Assembly: GCF_014897815.1 (NCBI RefSeq) | Contig: NZ_JABUZG010000038.1 | Span: 1 to 64,000, forward strand | Length of the DNA stretch: 64,000 nucleotides | Direction: 5' to 3' | Source of the DNA: Psychrobacter sp. PG1 | GTDB lineage: Bacteria > Pseudomonadota > Gammaproteobacteria > Pseudomonadales > Moraxellaceae | Shown: piece after piece, positions 1 through 8,081 of the stretch | Position numbering within the stretch: position 1 is the stretch's first letter | Layout: every line of letters starts with the position of its first letter | Notes under the pieces: generated by a model | What the model saw: the letters and a program-made list of their open reading frames with translations, nothing else | Told to the model about the DNA's origin: nothing | The model's database searches: none | Translations under genes and position numbers: made by a program

Positions 1-93
1 AACGGAGTTTTTTATATTAAAGCTTTCATTAGAGATATAGAGCAAGGAAATATTAGAAAGTTTAATTCAGAGAAAATATCCATCGACAGCTGA
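1..93 (+). CDS. 3' end of an unidentified CDS (partial)
   Basis: From base 1 a plus-strand frame stays open for 30 codons and stops at TGA 91-93. The peptide contains FIRDIEQGNIRKF and looks protein-like, but it is too short to assign. It ends about 160 bp before the glycosyltransferase gene, so it may be the last part of a surface-polysaccharide gene; that is inference from position only. The start lies outside the window. A chance open frame of this length cannot be excluded. Confidence 0.4.
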   Translation, partial: NGVFYIKAFIRDIEQGNIRKFNSEKISIDS

Positions 94-251
94 AATTATA
101 GATAAATACTTTTTAATACTGAATATAAAGTATTTTTTTTGATTTTCAAATGTTAAATTTCTACTGATTAACTAAGACTATATTGTTTTTATACATAAAA
201 AAACGATATAGTTGCTATAGTATTAGCTATTCTATTTAGTAGGTGTAAAAA

Positions 252-1262
252 ATGAGATATCTATTCAATACCTCTAAAGAACCTAGAATAGCTTTAATAA
301 GCGACGAGCTAACCTCTTTGGCATTGGACGAAAGTTCTGTAAAAATTTTTCAAATTAAAAATAAAAACTGGTTTCAGTTATTTAAGATATTCAAACCAGA
401 CTTTATATTAGTCGAATCTGTATGGCGAGGGTATAAGGATGCATGGCGCTACAAGATCGCCAACTATCCTGACTATCCTGAGCGCAATAATATCGAGCTG
501 CGTAAACTGTTGGAGCTGGCAGACAAATATAACGTGCCTGCTGTATTTTGGAATAAAGAAGACGGGGCTCACTTTAACCGTTTTATAGACTCTGCCAGTT
601 TATTCAAATATATACTGACCGTTGACTCAAACTGTGTTGAGCGCTACCAAGCGATATTGGGTGATAAAGTAAAAGTAGGGGTGTTACCCTTTGCAGTACA
701 GCCTAAGTTCCATTATCCTGCCACATCATCACCGCGTTACCGTAAGAGCCTATTTATCGGCAGTTATAGTAAGCATATCCACAATGCTAGGCAACAATGG
801 CAGGATATGGCATTCAGCGCTGCATCCCCCTATGGCTTGGATATCATAGATCGCAACTCAGATCGCAACCCTGAGGTGTATCGCTATCCCGATTTACCTA
901 ACACCACAGTATTCCCCAATGTTCATTATAATAAGACGGGTGATGTATACCGTCAGTACTCACACTGTCTGAACGTCAATACCGTGACGGACTCACCAAG
1001 TATGTTCTCTCGTCGTTTAATTGAGATTATGGCATGTGGACGTTTGGCTGTGAGTAATCCTAGCGTATCAGTAAGTACACGCTTTGAGGGTATGTGTGAA
1101 GTGATTGAGAGTCGTGAACACGCGGATGAGTTATTTGCACAGTTATCTAAAGGGTATACCAAACAGCAGATAGAGATGATGCGTTATGCGAGTGCTCATG
1201 TATTAGAAAACTATAACTATGATCAATGGCTACAGCATATTGTAGATTTTATCGAGCTATAG
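252..1262 (+). CDS. CgeB-like glycosyltransferase (family-1-like)
   Basis: A cytoplasmic protein of 336 residues resembling the CgeB/DUF3880 group of glycosyltransferases, which are thought to transfer sugars to surface polysaccharide or protein. The N-terminal half has the group's FWNKED segment at residues 99-104. The C-terminal half has the GT-B donor-side signature SRRLIEIMACG at 253-263, followed by a conserved small loop. There is no signal peptide or membrane segment. The ATG start follows an A-rich leader with GTAGGTG about 6 bp upstream. It stands alone, ending at a hairpin terminator at 1324-1357. The acceptor and donor sugars cannot be read from the sequence. The family call is fairly secure; the function is general only. 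Confidence 0.7.
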   Translation: MRYLFNTSKEPRIALISDELTSLALDESSVKIFQIKNKNWFQLFKIFKPDFILVESVWRGYKDAWRYKIANYPDYPERNNIELRKLLELADKYNVPAVFWNKEDGAHFNRFIDSASLFKYILTVDSNCVERYQAILGDKVKVGVLPFAVQPKFHYPATSSPRYRKSLFIGSYSKHIHNARQQWQDMAFSAASPYGLDIIDRNSDRNPEVYRYPDLPNTTVFPNVHYNKTGDVYRQYSHCLNVNTVTDSPSMFSRRLIEIMACGRLAVSNPSVSVSTRFEGMCEVIESREHADELFAQLSKGYTKQQIEMMRYASAHVLENYNYDQWLQHIVDFIEL

Positions 1263-1323
1263 ATAGCTTCTACTAGAGAAAGATGCTTATAGTATAAGTT
1301 ATCAGAAAGTACCCGTTAAATAC

Positions 1324-1357
1324 AAAAACCTACCAGCAATTAAGGGTAGGTTTTTTT
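1324..1357 (+). terminator. Rho-independent terminator after the glycosyltransferase gene
   Basis: A hairpin with arms CCTACC and GGTAGG is preceded by an A-run and followed by a run of seven T. It lies 60 bp past the glycosyltransferase stop and just before the convergent cysG stop, so it may serve both strands. Confidence 0.75.
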
Positions 1358-1378
1358 GTGCGAGTTAAAAGCCTTGAT

Positions 1379-3031
1379 TTAACCAATCACTAACTGCTCC
1401 AACCCATCATCAGCCGTTGCTAAGTTGGCTACCATAGATAAGGCATGGGCTTGCTGGCTAGTATGGTCAGTTTTTGGGGTAGCCGCTGTACCACCACGTA
1501 ACCAGTTATTAGCTGTAGTGTCACTATTTTTATTTTTCTGCTGATTTTGTAGGTTATACCAAGCCAAATCATGATGAAGCGCGACCACATCTCCCATGAT
1601 GAGCAAGGCTGGCGTGGGTAGCTGATTTTTTTCTTGCAACTCAACGATGTCAGCAAGCGTTCCCGTTAATACTTGCTGATTGGGCATGCTAGCATTGGAG
1701 ACAATGGCGATTGGGGTGTCGCTACTGCGCCCTGCATCAATCAAGCCTGTCGTCAAACGCGCCAGCGAATGCAACCCCATATAAAAGACGACTGTTTCAT
1801 CCGTATTCAAAAAGCTCTTAAAATTGCTATTGGGTGCGCCAGCCTTTAAAAATCCAGTGACAAAACGTACCGACTGCGAATGGTCACGGTGAGTCAATGG
1901 AATGCCAGCATAACTGGCAGCGGCATTGGCAGCGGTAATACCAGGTACGACTTGATAAGGGATACTGTGCGCACGCAAACTCTCAATTTCTTCGCCGCCA
2001 CGACCAAAGATGAAAGGATCACCACCTTTTAGACGCACCACACGGCGACCTTCTTTTGCGCTATTGACCAACAACTCATTGATGCCCAATTGCGCCACAG
2101 CATGATTGCTACGTTTTTTGCCAACAAACACTTTATCAGCATCACGGCGGCATAGGTCTAATACTTGTGGTGAGACGAGCGCATCATAGTAGACGATATC
2201 CGCTTGTTGCATCAAACGCAGCGCTTTAAAAGTGAGCAGCTCTGGGTCACCTGGGCCTGCACCAACGATATAGACTTCGCCTATAGCGTTTTCTGTTTCT
2301 ATTGGCGCATCTGATATCACGGGAGCAGAGGTTGAAGCGGATTCCGCAACAGTGCTAAGCGCATTATCATCTGCGGTATTTTTTGCAGTGATTGCCGCAG
2401 TGGTGCTATCTAGATCTAACTTTAATTGCGCAGCTGCTTCCTTTTCATTACCGGCAAACATCAGCTGACTGACTTGACCCTCAAAGGCACGCTCCCAAAA
2501 CTGTCGACGTCCCGTCAATGTTGGAATTTTGGCTTTGACTTCACTTCGAAACTCGCCAGCCAGCTTGGCCAATTTACCATAACCTTGCGGAATCAAGGTT
2601 TCGAGGCGTGCTCGCAATAGACGTGCCAGCACTGGCGCTTTGCCGTTTGACGATATGCCAATCACGATTGGATTGCGATCAACAATCGCGGGGAAGATAA
2701 AATCGCACAAATGGGGCGTATCGACTACATTAACTGGAATGTTTAGCTCAGTGGCATCAGCATGTATTTGATGGTTAAGTGTCTCATCGTCAGTGGCAGC
2801 AATAATGACGCGCGAGTCTGTCATATAGGTTTTATTATAGTTTTTATAAATCAATTCGTGCTTGCTATCACTTAACAAGGCTTGTATTTCGTGGCTAATG
2901 CTTGGTGCAAGGACAATAATACACGCGCCAGCACGGCTGAGCAAATCCGCTTTACGTAGCGCCACATCGCCGCCGCCGACGATAAGTACTTTGCGACCTT
3001 CTAATTTAAAAAATAATGGAAAGGTGTTCAT
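1379..3031 (-). CDS. cysG: Siroheme synthase (uroporphyrinogen-III methyltransferase / precorrin-2 dehydrogenase / ferrochelatase)
   Basis: A trifunctional enzyme converting uroporphyrinogen III to siroheme, the prosthetic group of the sulfite reductase encoded at 8074-9759. The N-terminal CysG-B domain (about residues 1-210) opens with the dinucleotide-binding motif VLIVGGGDVALRKA. The C-terminal SUMT domain starts near residue 247 with VYIVGAGPGDPE and carries RLKGGDPFIFGRGGEE. At 550 residues it is about 90 longer than the E. coli enzyme. The extra length lies in a low-complexity Ala/Ser/Thr linker of about 35 residues between the two halves and a C-terminal tail of about 50 residues after the LLIMGDVV strand. 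It stands alone on the minus strand, consistent with a role shared between pathways. The family call is secure; the role of the linker and tail is unknown. Confidence 0.95.
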   Translation of the reverse strand: MNTFPLFFKLEGRKVLIVGGGDVALRKADLLSRAGACIIVLAPSISHEIQALLSDSKHELIYKNYNKTYMTDSRVIIAATDDETLNHQIHADATELNIPVNVVDTPHLCDFIFPAIVDRNPIVIGISSNGKAPVLARLLRARLETLIPQGYGKLAKLAGEFRSEVKAKIPTLTGRRQFWERAFEGQVSQLMFAGNEKEAAAQLKLDLDSTTAAITAKNTADDNALSTVAESASTSAPVISDAPIETENAIGEVYIVGAGPGDPELLTFKALRLMQQADIVYYDALVSPQVLDLCRRDADKVFVGKKRSNHAVAQLGINELLVNSAKEGRRVVRLKGGDPFIFGRGGEEIESLRAHSIPYQVVPGITAANAAASYAGIPLTHRDHSQSVRFVTGFLKAGAPNSNFKSFLNTDETVVFYMGLHSLARLTTGLIDAGRSSDTPIAIVSNASMPNQQVLTGTLADIVELQEKNQLPTPALLIMGDVVALHHDLAWYNLQNQQKNKNSDTTANNWLRGGTAATPKTDHTSQQAHALSMVANLATADDGLEQLVIG

Positions 3032-3226
3032 AGGATTACCTGTAATTCATTCAATGTAAGGTATGTCGCTATTATGATGTATCACAGGCATACGCTCACG
3101 TAGCGAATTGGCATTAGCATATTCGTTTTTGTCATGTTGGTGAGGGTTTTTGGTGTAAAAGGGAATAGATTAGAATGTGCAATCTTAGTCAATATAAGAC
3201 ATAATTTCAGTCTTGAAATTTAAATA

Positions 3227-4333
3227 GTGAAGATAAGAACCATGATTCTGAACAATAATCGCAGAAAACCAATAACATATTCTTTTGCTATATTTGGATT
3301 ATCCTTTGGTTTGATGCTAAATGGTCAAGCCGCAACCAATTTAGAGTCTAAATTAGAGAAAGACGATACAAAGGAAATGGTTTATGAGAGCGATAATGAT
3401 TTTTATGAAGGGATGGCAAGAATAGAGCAAGATGATAAATATGGTTTTATTGATAAGAATAATAAGATAGTTATTCCAGTTAAGTATGACGATGCCAATG
3501 CTTTTTTTAAAGGATTATCGCGAGTCAGCCTGAATGGTAAGTGGGGCTTAATTAACAAAATGAATGAACAAATAATCCCCATAGAATATGATGAAGTGAG
3601 TCCCAGCTTTGAATTTAATCTAATAGCCGTCAGTAAAGGTGGGAAATGGGGTTACGTCAATAAAAAAAATAAAGTCGTTATTCCTATAATATATGATGAA
3701 GTAGGTGGGTTTTCAGAGGGATTGGTTAGCGTACAAAAGGATGATAAGTGGGGCTTTATGAATGATAAAGGCAAGCTAGTCATACCGATAGAATACGATA
3801 ATGTAAATTATTTAATAGAAGGTTTGGTTGCTGTTGCTAAAGATGACAAGTGGGGTTTCTTTAACAATAAGGGTGAGCAAATTATTTCTTTACAATATGA
3901 TTACGCCAGTAGCTTTCAAGAAGGTCTAGCGCCAGTCAAGCTTCACAAAAAATACGGATATATCAATAAACTAGGTGAAGGAATTATTGACTTTTCTTAT
4001 GATTCCGCTGGTAAGTTTTCTGACGGCTTAGCATTGGTTAATAATGCTTATAAAACAACGTACGAGGTCGGTACAGTCGAAAGATATAAAATGGGATTTA
4101 TTGATAAAAAAGGCAATATCGTCATTCCTTTAATTTATAATTTGAGTGACAAGTTCTCTGAAGGTCTGGTTGCAGTTCATAAAAATGGTAAAGGTGGTTA
4201 TCTAAATAAAGCAGGACAGACAGTCATTCCCTTTGATTATGATCAAGTTGACTCCTTCCTTGACGGCAAAGCTTATGTTTATAAAGATGGCGAAGGCTAC
4301 TATATCGATAAACGAGGACAGCGACTGCATTGA
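3227..4333 (+). CDS. Exported WG-repeat protein
   Basis: A 368-residue protein made almost entirely of WG (KWG leucine-rich) repeats, with about nine or ten copies of a unit like DDKWGFxNxxGxxIIPxxYD followed by FxEGL. A signal peptide lies at the N terminus: basic MILNNNRRK, a hydrophobic stretch, then GQAA, so it is probably periplasmic or surface-located. A GTG at 3227 and an ATG at 3242 are both possible starts. The ATG is attractive because it puts the arginines right at the N terminus, but neither has a clear ribosome binding site. WG repeats are thought to form beta-propeller or solenoid binding folds; no enzymatic residues are evident. The partner is unknown. Confidence 0.8.
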   Translation: MKIRTMILNNNRRKPITYSFAIFGLSFGLMLNGQAATNLESKLEKDDTKEMVYESDNDFYEGMARIEQDDKYGFIDKNNKIVIPVKYDDANAFFKGLSRVSLNGKWGLINKMNEQIIPIEYDEVSPSFEFNLIAVSKGGKWGYVNKKNKVVIPIIYDEVGGFSEGLVSVQKDDKWGFMNDKGKLVIPIEYDNVNYLIEGLVAVAKDDKWGFFNNKGEQIISLQYDYASSFQEGLAPVKLHKKYGYINKLGEGIIDFSYDSAGKFSDGLALVNNAYKTTYEVGTVERYKMGFIDKKGNIVIPLIYNLSDKFSEGLVAVHKNGKGGYLNKAGQTVIPFDYDQVDSFLDGKAYVYKDGEGYYIDKRGQRLH

Positions 4334-4406
4334 TTTAGCTCTTATAACTATTTATTTACAGAAAAATTTGGAGCTAAGCTAAAGTCTGATCTTGTGATGA
4401 ACTTGA

Positions 4407-4440
4407 CCTATCACGTAAGGCATTTGATTTACGTGATAGG
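4407..4440. terminator. Hairpin between convergent genes
   Basis: A perfect 12-bp inverted repeat (CCTATCACGTAA and its complement) with a 10-nt loop lies between the convergent WG-repeat and acyltransferase genes. There is no T-run, so it is either a weak bidirectional terminator or an mRNA 3' stabiliser. Confidence 0.45.
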
Positions 4441-4478
4441 CGTAAGAATATCAAACATCTTTAACCGGATGCCAAAAC

Positions 4479-5429
4479 CTATTCAAACTCACTCAGCATC
4501 TTAGTCATACGGGCATCTTTTTGTTGCCAGATATCCTCTAACCAGTCAAACATCATTTTTTTGGTGGTTTCATCACGGTCATAGCCGCCGTCCATGATGG
4601 CAGCAAATAATTCGTCTGGTATCTTTAAGCGAGTCACATCGACGCCCAAACGGCGAATATTGCCTTTCCATAAATCATCATAGTCAGGCGCGCCGTCTGG
4701 GTAGACAATGGTCACGTCTAAGATAGAATCCAACTCAGTGCCTAACGCATTAATTGCTAATGACAAACCGCCAGCCCGTGGTTTTAACAAATGCTGATAA
4801 GGGGATTTTTGTTGGTCATGTTTTTCTTTAGTAAAGCGCGTCCCTTCCAAATAGTTTAATAGCGCGAAAGGTTTGTCCTTTAATTGACGACAAGCACGCT
4901 TAGCCTCAAGCAGGTTTTGTTTTTTAAGCTCTGGATTCTTGGCCATCGCTTTGGCAGAAAAGCGCTTCATCATCGGAAAGTCTAAGAAATAAAAGGCTTG
5001 ACCGATAACAGGAATATAAATCAGATTAAACTTGGTAAAAAACCGTGTCAGAGGCAGCGTATCTTGGCTGATATATTGCACAATGCTGGTGTCAACCCAC
5101 GATTGATGGTTGCTTACCAATAGATACTGCTTGTCTTCGCTCAGGTCGTCAGGCAGGTTAATGCGCCAGTCTTTATGAGGTAGGGCATGATCAATGACGG
5201 CGTTATTACTATTAATCCAGTATTTGGTAATCGCAATCAGCGCATCATCCGCAGCTTTTGCTCCTGTCAATACTTTTGCCGCTCCCAAAGTCCAGATGGG
5301 CAGACCCACCATCGCACTATTGGCAGTAAGAACACTCGTACCAGTTAAAAAAGAGGCGGTCTTGCCTACCGCTGGTAGCTTATCGTGCAGTTTTTCATAG
5401 AGTGAATCGATTTTTTTTATAAAAGACAT
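4479..5429 (-). CDS. PlsC-type acyltransferase (YihG-like)
   Basis: An inner-membrane-associated glycerophospholipid acyltransferase of the PlsC family, closest in layout to E. coli YihG, which acylates lysophosphatidic acid. The catalytic NHxxxxD box is visible as NHQSWVD, and the substrate-binding block as EGTRFTKEKH. A hydrophobic segment near the N terminus (TGTSVLTANSAMVGLPIWTLGAA) probably anchors it. I place the start at the ATG at 5429 (MSFIKKIDSLYEK). An upstream in-frame ATG at 5498 would add 23 residues that look unlike the family. It is monocistronic and convergent with the WG-repeat gene. The acyl chain preference cannot be told. Confidence 0.85.
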   Translation of the reverse strand: MSFIKKIDSLYEKLHDKLPAVGKTASFLTGTSVLTANSAMVGLPIWTLGAAKVLTGAKAADDALIAITKYWINSNNAVIDHALPHKDWRINLPDDLSEDKQYLLVSNHQSWVDTSIVQYISQDTLPLTRFFTKFNLIYIPVIGQAFYFLDFPMMKRFSAKAMAKNPELKKQNLLEAKRACRQLKDKPFALLNYLEGTRFTKEKHDQQKSPYQHLLKPRAGGLSLAINALGTELDSILDVTIVYPDGAPDYDDLWKGNIRRLGVDVTRLKIPDELFAAIMDGGYDRDETTKKMMFDWLEDIWQQKDARMTKMLSEFE

Positions 5430-5819
5430 AATAAATATCCATATTGATGAGCGCGAGTGCCTATAAGGAAATAAAAAAGGATGAGTAACTTTGTCCATGA
5501 TGCGGCTTTATAGCGTCGGTTTAATGCCGAGCAGCCACTGAGGCAAGCCATAGAATACCGCAATGTTAGACAATAAAACGTTCAAGAAACGTTAATTATT
5601 CAAATGCTGACTTCTTTATACAGATAGAGATATTCAAAAATAATAGAAAATTGTCTATTAAGCGGAGTATTTGCTATAGTTTGGCGGCCTCTAATGAATA
5701 CTTTATATAATAAGCTATTGTGAGGAAGAGGAGGATGTATGTCATGGTTCACCATAGCGTATTAAGCGAGCTGTTAAAGCAATAAACGGTAGTCAATATG
5801 ATTGTAGTGCTAATCTAAG
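5430..5819. promoter_or_regulatory. Divergent intergenic region with a likely promoter for the DUF817 gene
   Basis: This stretch separates the divergent acyltransferase and DUF817 genes. On the plus strand there is a promoter-like pair: TTGTCT at 5651-5656 and an extended -10 TGCTATAGT ending at 5680, with an 18-bp spacer. It lies about 140 bp before the GTG start of the DUF817 gene. No small gene stands out. Confidence 0.4.
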
Positions 5820-6635
5820 GTGTTGAACATTATTCCGCGTGGCGCCGTGCTAAGTTTAGCGTCTGCTTTGTTTGGCATCCTTTTATTATTGGCTTTTGTA
5901 CTGACTCATCAAATAAGCTGGTCGGTTCTTGGCATCTATCGCTACGATCTCTTGTTGGGATACGCTTTAATTATTCAAGTCTTTTTGGTTTATTTCAAGT
6001 TAGAGACACCGCGTGAGGTATGGGTCATTGCTATTTTTCATATCATGGCCATGGCAATGGAGCTGTTTTTAACCCATCCCAAAATTGGTTCTTGGTACTA
6101 TCCTGAACCAGCAATTTTTAGAATTGCCACTGTGCCACTTTTTGCCGGTTTTATGTATTCGGCCGTAGGTAGTTTTTTAGCGCGTGGCTTAAGATTGTTT
6201 AATGCCTCTTTTACCGACTTGCCACGTTTACTATGGGTGAGTGTATTGGTTATTTTTTCTTATGCCAACTTCTTCACTAAGTTTTTTGTCCCTGATATTC
6301 GCAATATATTGTTCATCGCTTCAGTAGTTTTATTTTGGAAAACCAGAGTGTTTTTTCAAATCCATCACAAAAATAATCTTCAATTGCGTGATACCAAGCA
6401 ATATCAATGTCCATTTTTACCATTACTGTTGTTCCTCGCTTTTTTGGTTTGGTTGGCAGAAAATATTGCTACTTTTACCAATATTTGGCGTTATCCGTCA
6501 CAAGCGAATGTATGGCATATGGTAGGTTGGGGTAAGCTGGGCTCTTGGTACTTATTACTGATGTTAAGTCTAGTGTTGGTTTTGGCAGTCATGGGTAAAA
6601 GGGATGAGAAAGGCGGTTGGCAGTTAGCTCGATAA
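5820..6635 (+). CDS. DUF817 family integral membrane protein
   Basis: A 271-residue polytopic membrane protein with about eight hydrophobic segments, recognised as a DUF817 (YoaT-type) member by the conserved stretches LETPREVWVI, HPKIGSWYYPEP and NIWRYPSQ. The function of this family is not established. The start is a GTG at 5820 immediately after a TAAG sequence. The C-terminal tail is short and charged. It is followed by a clear hairpin terminator at 6741-6772 and convergent with cysH. There is no context linking it to sulfur metabolism; it appears monocistronic. Confidence 0.75.
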   Translation: MLNIIPRGAVLSLASALFGILLLLAFVLTHQISWSVLGIYRYDLLLGYALIIQVFLVYFKLETPREVWVIAIFHIMAMAMELFLTHPKIGSWYYPEPAIFRIATVPLFAGFMYSAVGSFLARGLRLFNASFTDLPRLLWVSVLVIFSYANFFTKFFVPDIRNILFIASVVLFWKTRVFFQIHHKNNLQLRDTKQYQCPFLPLLLFLAFLVWLAENIATFTNIWRYPSQANVWHMVGWGKLGSWYLLLMLSLVLVLAVMGKRDEKGGWQLAR

Positions 6636-6740
6636 TTTTGATACTTGCGTGTGTTCTCATTGTTTTGGCAGTAGCGCTAGCGCTTGGATTATAGATTCAA
6701 ATTTTGTGGGACTGAATATTGAATCGAATATGAAAATAAA

Positions 6741-6772
6741 AAAAGCCCTCTTAAATCATAAGAGGGCTTTTA
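6741..6772. terminator. Bidirectional terminator between DUF817 gene and cysH
   Basis: The inverted repeat AAAGCCCTCTTA / TAAGAGGGCTTT with a short loop is flanked by A-runs and T-runs on both sides, so it can work for both convergent transcription units. Confidence 0.8.
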
Positions 6773-6793
6773 CTTTATGGATTGCTGCTAAAA

Positions 6794-7432
6794 TTACAAC
6801 TGCGTATGCAAACCACACTCACGGCTTTCTTCTACTTTCGTCGGATCAAAGTAATCAAATTCATTCGGCAAGTTATGCTCTTCGAGATAAACATCTAAAT
6901 CGGCGTCAGTGTTTTCAAACAATGGTGCTACTTTTAACACGCCATCTTTTGATAGGCTAAGTACATCAAGACCTTGACGGAATTCCGTTTGATCTTTACG
7001 AATGGCATTGAACCACACGTCAGGCTTTAGCTCATCTAGCGCGCGGCGGAATGGCTCAAGTTTCACTTGTTCAGTGAACTCGCCATGTTGCGGGTTGTCA
7101 ATGCCTGGGATGCCATTCATGGTGGCGTCACGATGGGCAGCGGTTTGTTTTGGAATATACGTCACGACGTTGAGATCAAGATCACGAATCAATTTGTTGG
7201 CAAACTGATAGGTCGCATCGGTGTTATAGCCTGAATCTACCCATAATACGGTGATGTCAGGGCGCTGCTTGGCAACCAAATGCAAGATCGCTGACTCATA
7301 AGGACGGAAGTTGGTGGTGATGATTGGGTTTTTGGCTTGCGTCAATGCCCACTCAACGATTTGCTCAGGTGATTTACCTTGCAAATCTTGGTTTGCTTGG
7401 TCGATATCTAGGTTTGGGTGTAATTGGCTCAT
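6794..7432 (-). CDS. cysH: Phosphoadenylyl-sulfate (PAPS) reductase
   Basis: A cytoplasmic enzyme reducing PAPS to sulfite with thioredoxin. The 212-residue product ends with the catalytic ECGLH motif (Cys206), preceded by DPTKVEESR. There are no other cysteines, so the paired-cysteine [4Fe-4S] motifs of APS reductases are absent. This predicts use of PAPS rather than APS and therefore a need for APS kinase, which is not in this window. The start is the ATG at 7432 (MSQLHPNL), preceded by AAGGAATG. An earlier in-frame ATG would run back into the DUF934 gene. It is the last gene of the cysI-DUF934-cysH unit, 58 bp after the DUF934 stop, and ends at the 6741-6772 hairpin. Confidence 0.93.
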   Translation of the reverse strand: MSQLHPNLDIDQANQDLQGKSPEQIVEWALTQAKNPIITTNFRPYESAILHLVAKQRPDITVLWVDSGYNTDATYQFANKLIRDLDLNVVTYIPKQTAAHRDATMNGIPGIDNPQHGEFTEQVKLEPFRRALDELKPDVWFNAIRKDQTEFRQGLDVLSLSKDGVLKVAPLFENTDADLDVYLEEHNLPNEFDYFDPTKVEESRECGLHTQL

Positions 7433-7490
7433 AATACATTCCTTAATAATTGTTAATATAAAAATAGCGATTTGATAGTGAATAATAAAA

Positions 7491-8081
7491 TCAGTTTTTT
7501 GAGAACATCGGTAATGCTGAAGCGTCTCGACCATCATAGCTACTGGCTAGGGCAGTGAAGGCTTGGCTAATATCAGGTTTAGCATCATGCTCATTGAGTA
7601 CAAAGCTAGTAGCACCAGCGCGCAGCAAATAAGCGATTTGATCACGACCAAACGCGCCTGCCATGCGAATATCACCTTCATAACCAAGCTGACGCAGGGT
7701 CTGTGCAAAACTAAAACCGCGACCGTCTACAAAACTTGGGACATGAATGACGATCAAGTCTTGCGTCAATAAAAATTCTTTTACATCAGGCAGATCATCA
7801 GCATCGGTGTTGGATGTGATCCACACACCCAATCGGCTGCTGTGCTGCTTGAGGATATCCAATACTTGCGCGAGCAAACCGTTTGCCAGTTTGCCATCAG
7901 CATTTAATAAATCTGCTAGTGGGACAAGTACATCAACTTTTTCTTGTTTGTGTAACAGCTCAAGTAAGGTCAGGTTTGATAACGCGATACCGTCAGGCAG
8001 CTGCGCTGTCGCTAGCGCTTGCCAAGTATCTTCGCCACTGATGTCTGCGCCATGGCTATCAAGCACATGATGATTAGCCAT
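7491..8081 (-). CDS. DUF934 protein of the sulfite reductase operon
   Basis: A 196-residue DUF934 family protein that is typically encoded next to cysI in proteobacteria and is thought to assist sulfite reduction, possibly in electron transfer or assembly; no enzymatic role is proven. Visible family blocks are FVDGRGFSFAQTLRQLGY and GAFGRDQIAYLLRAGATSF. The start is the ATG at 8081 (MANHHVLD), with AAGGAG placed 10 bp upstream. It overlaps the cysI stop by 8 bp, so the two are translationally coupled. It lies between cysI and cysH, which fixes its pathway even though its mechanism is unknown. Confidence 0.85.
   Translation of the reverse strand: MANHHVLDSHGADISGEDTWQALATAQLPDGIALSNLTLLELLHKQEKVDVLVPLADLLNADGKLANGLLAQVLDILKQHSSRLGVWITSNTDADDLPDVKEFLLTQDLIVIHVPSFVDGRGFSFAQTLRQLGYEGDIRMAGAFGRDQIAYLLRAGATSFVLNEHDAKPDISQAFTALASSYDGRDASALPMFSKN

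Noticed and set aside
6649..6960. 103-codon plus-strand frame overlapping the end of cysH
   Set aside because: It spans the bidirectional terminator and lies antisense to cysH, with no ribosome binding site or protein-like character.
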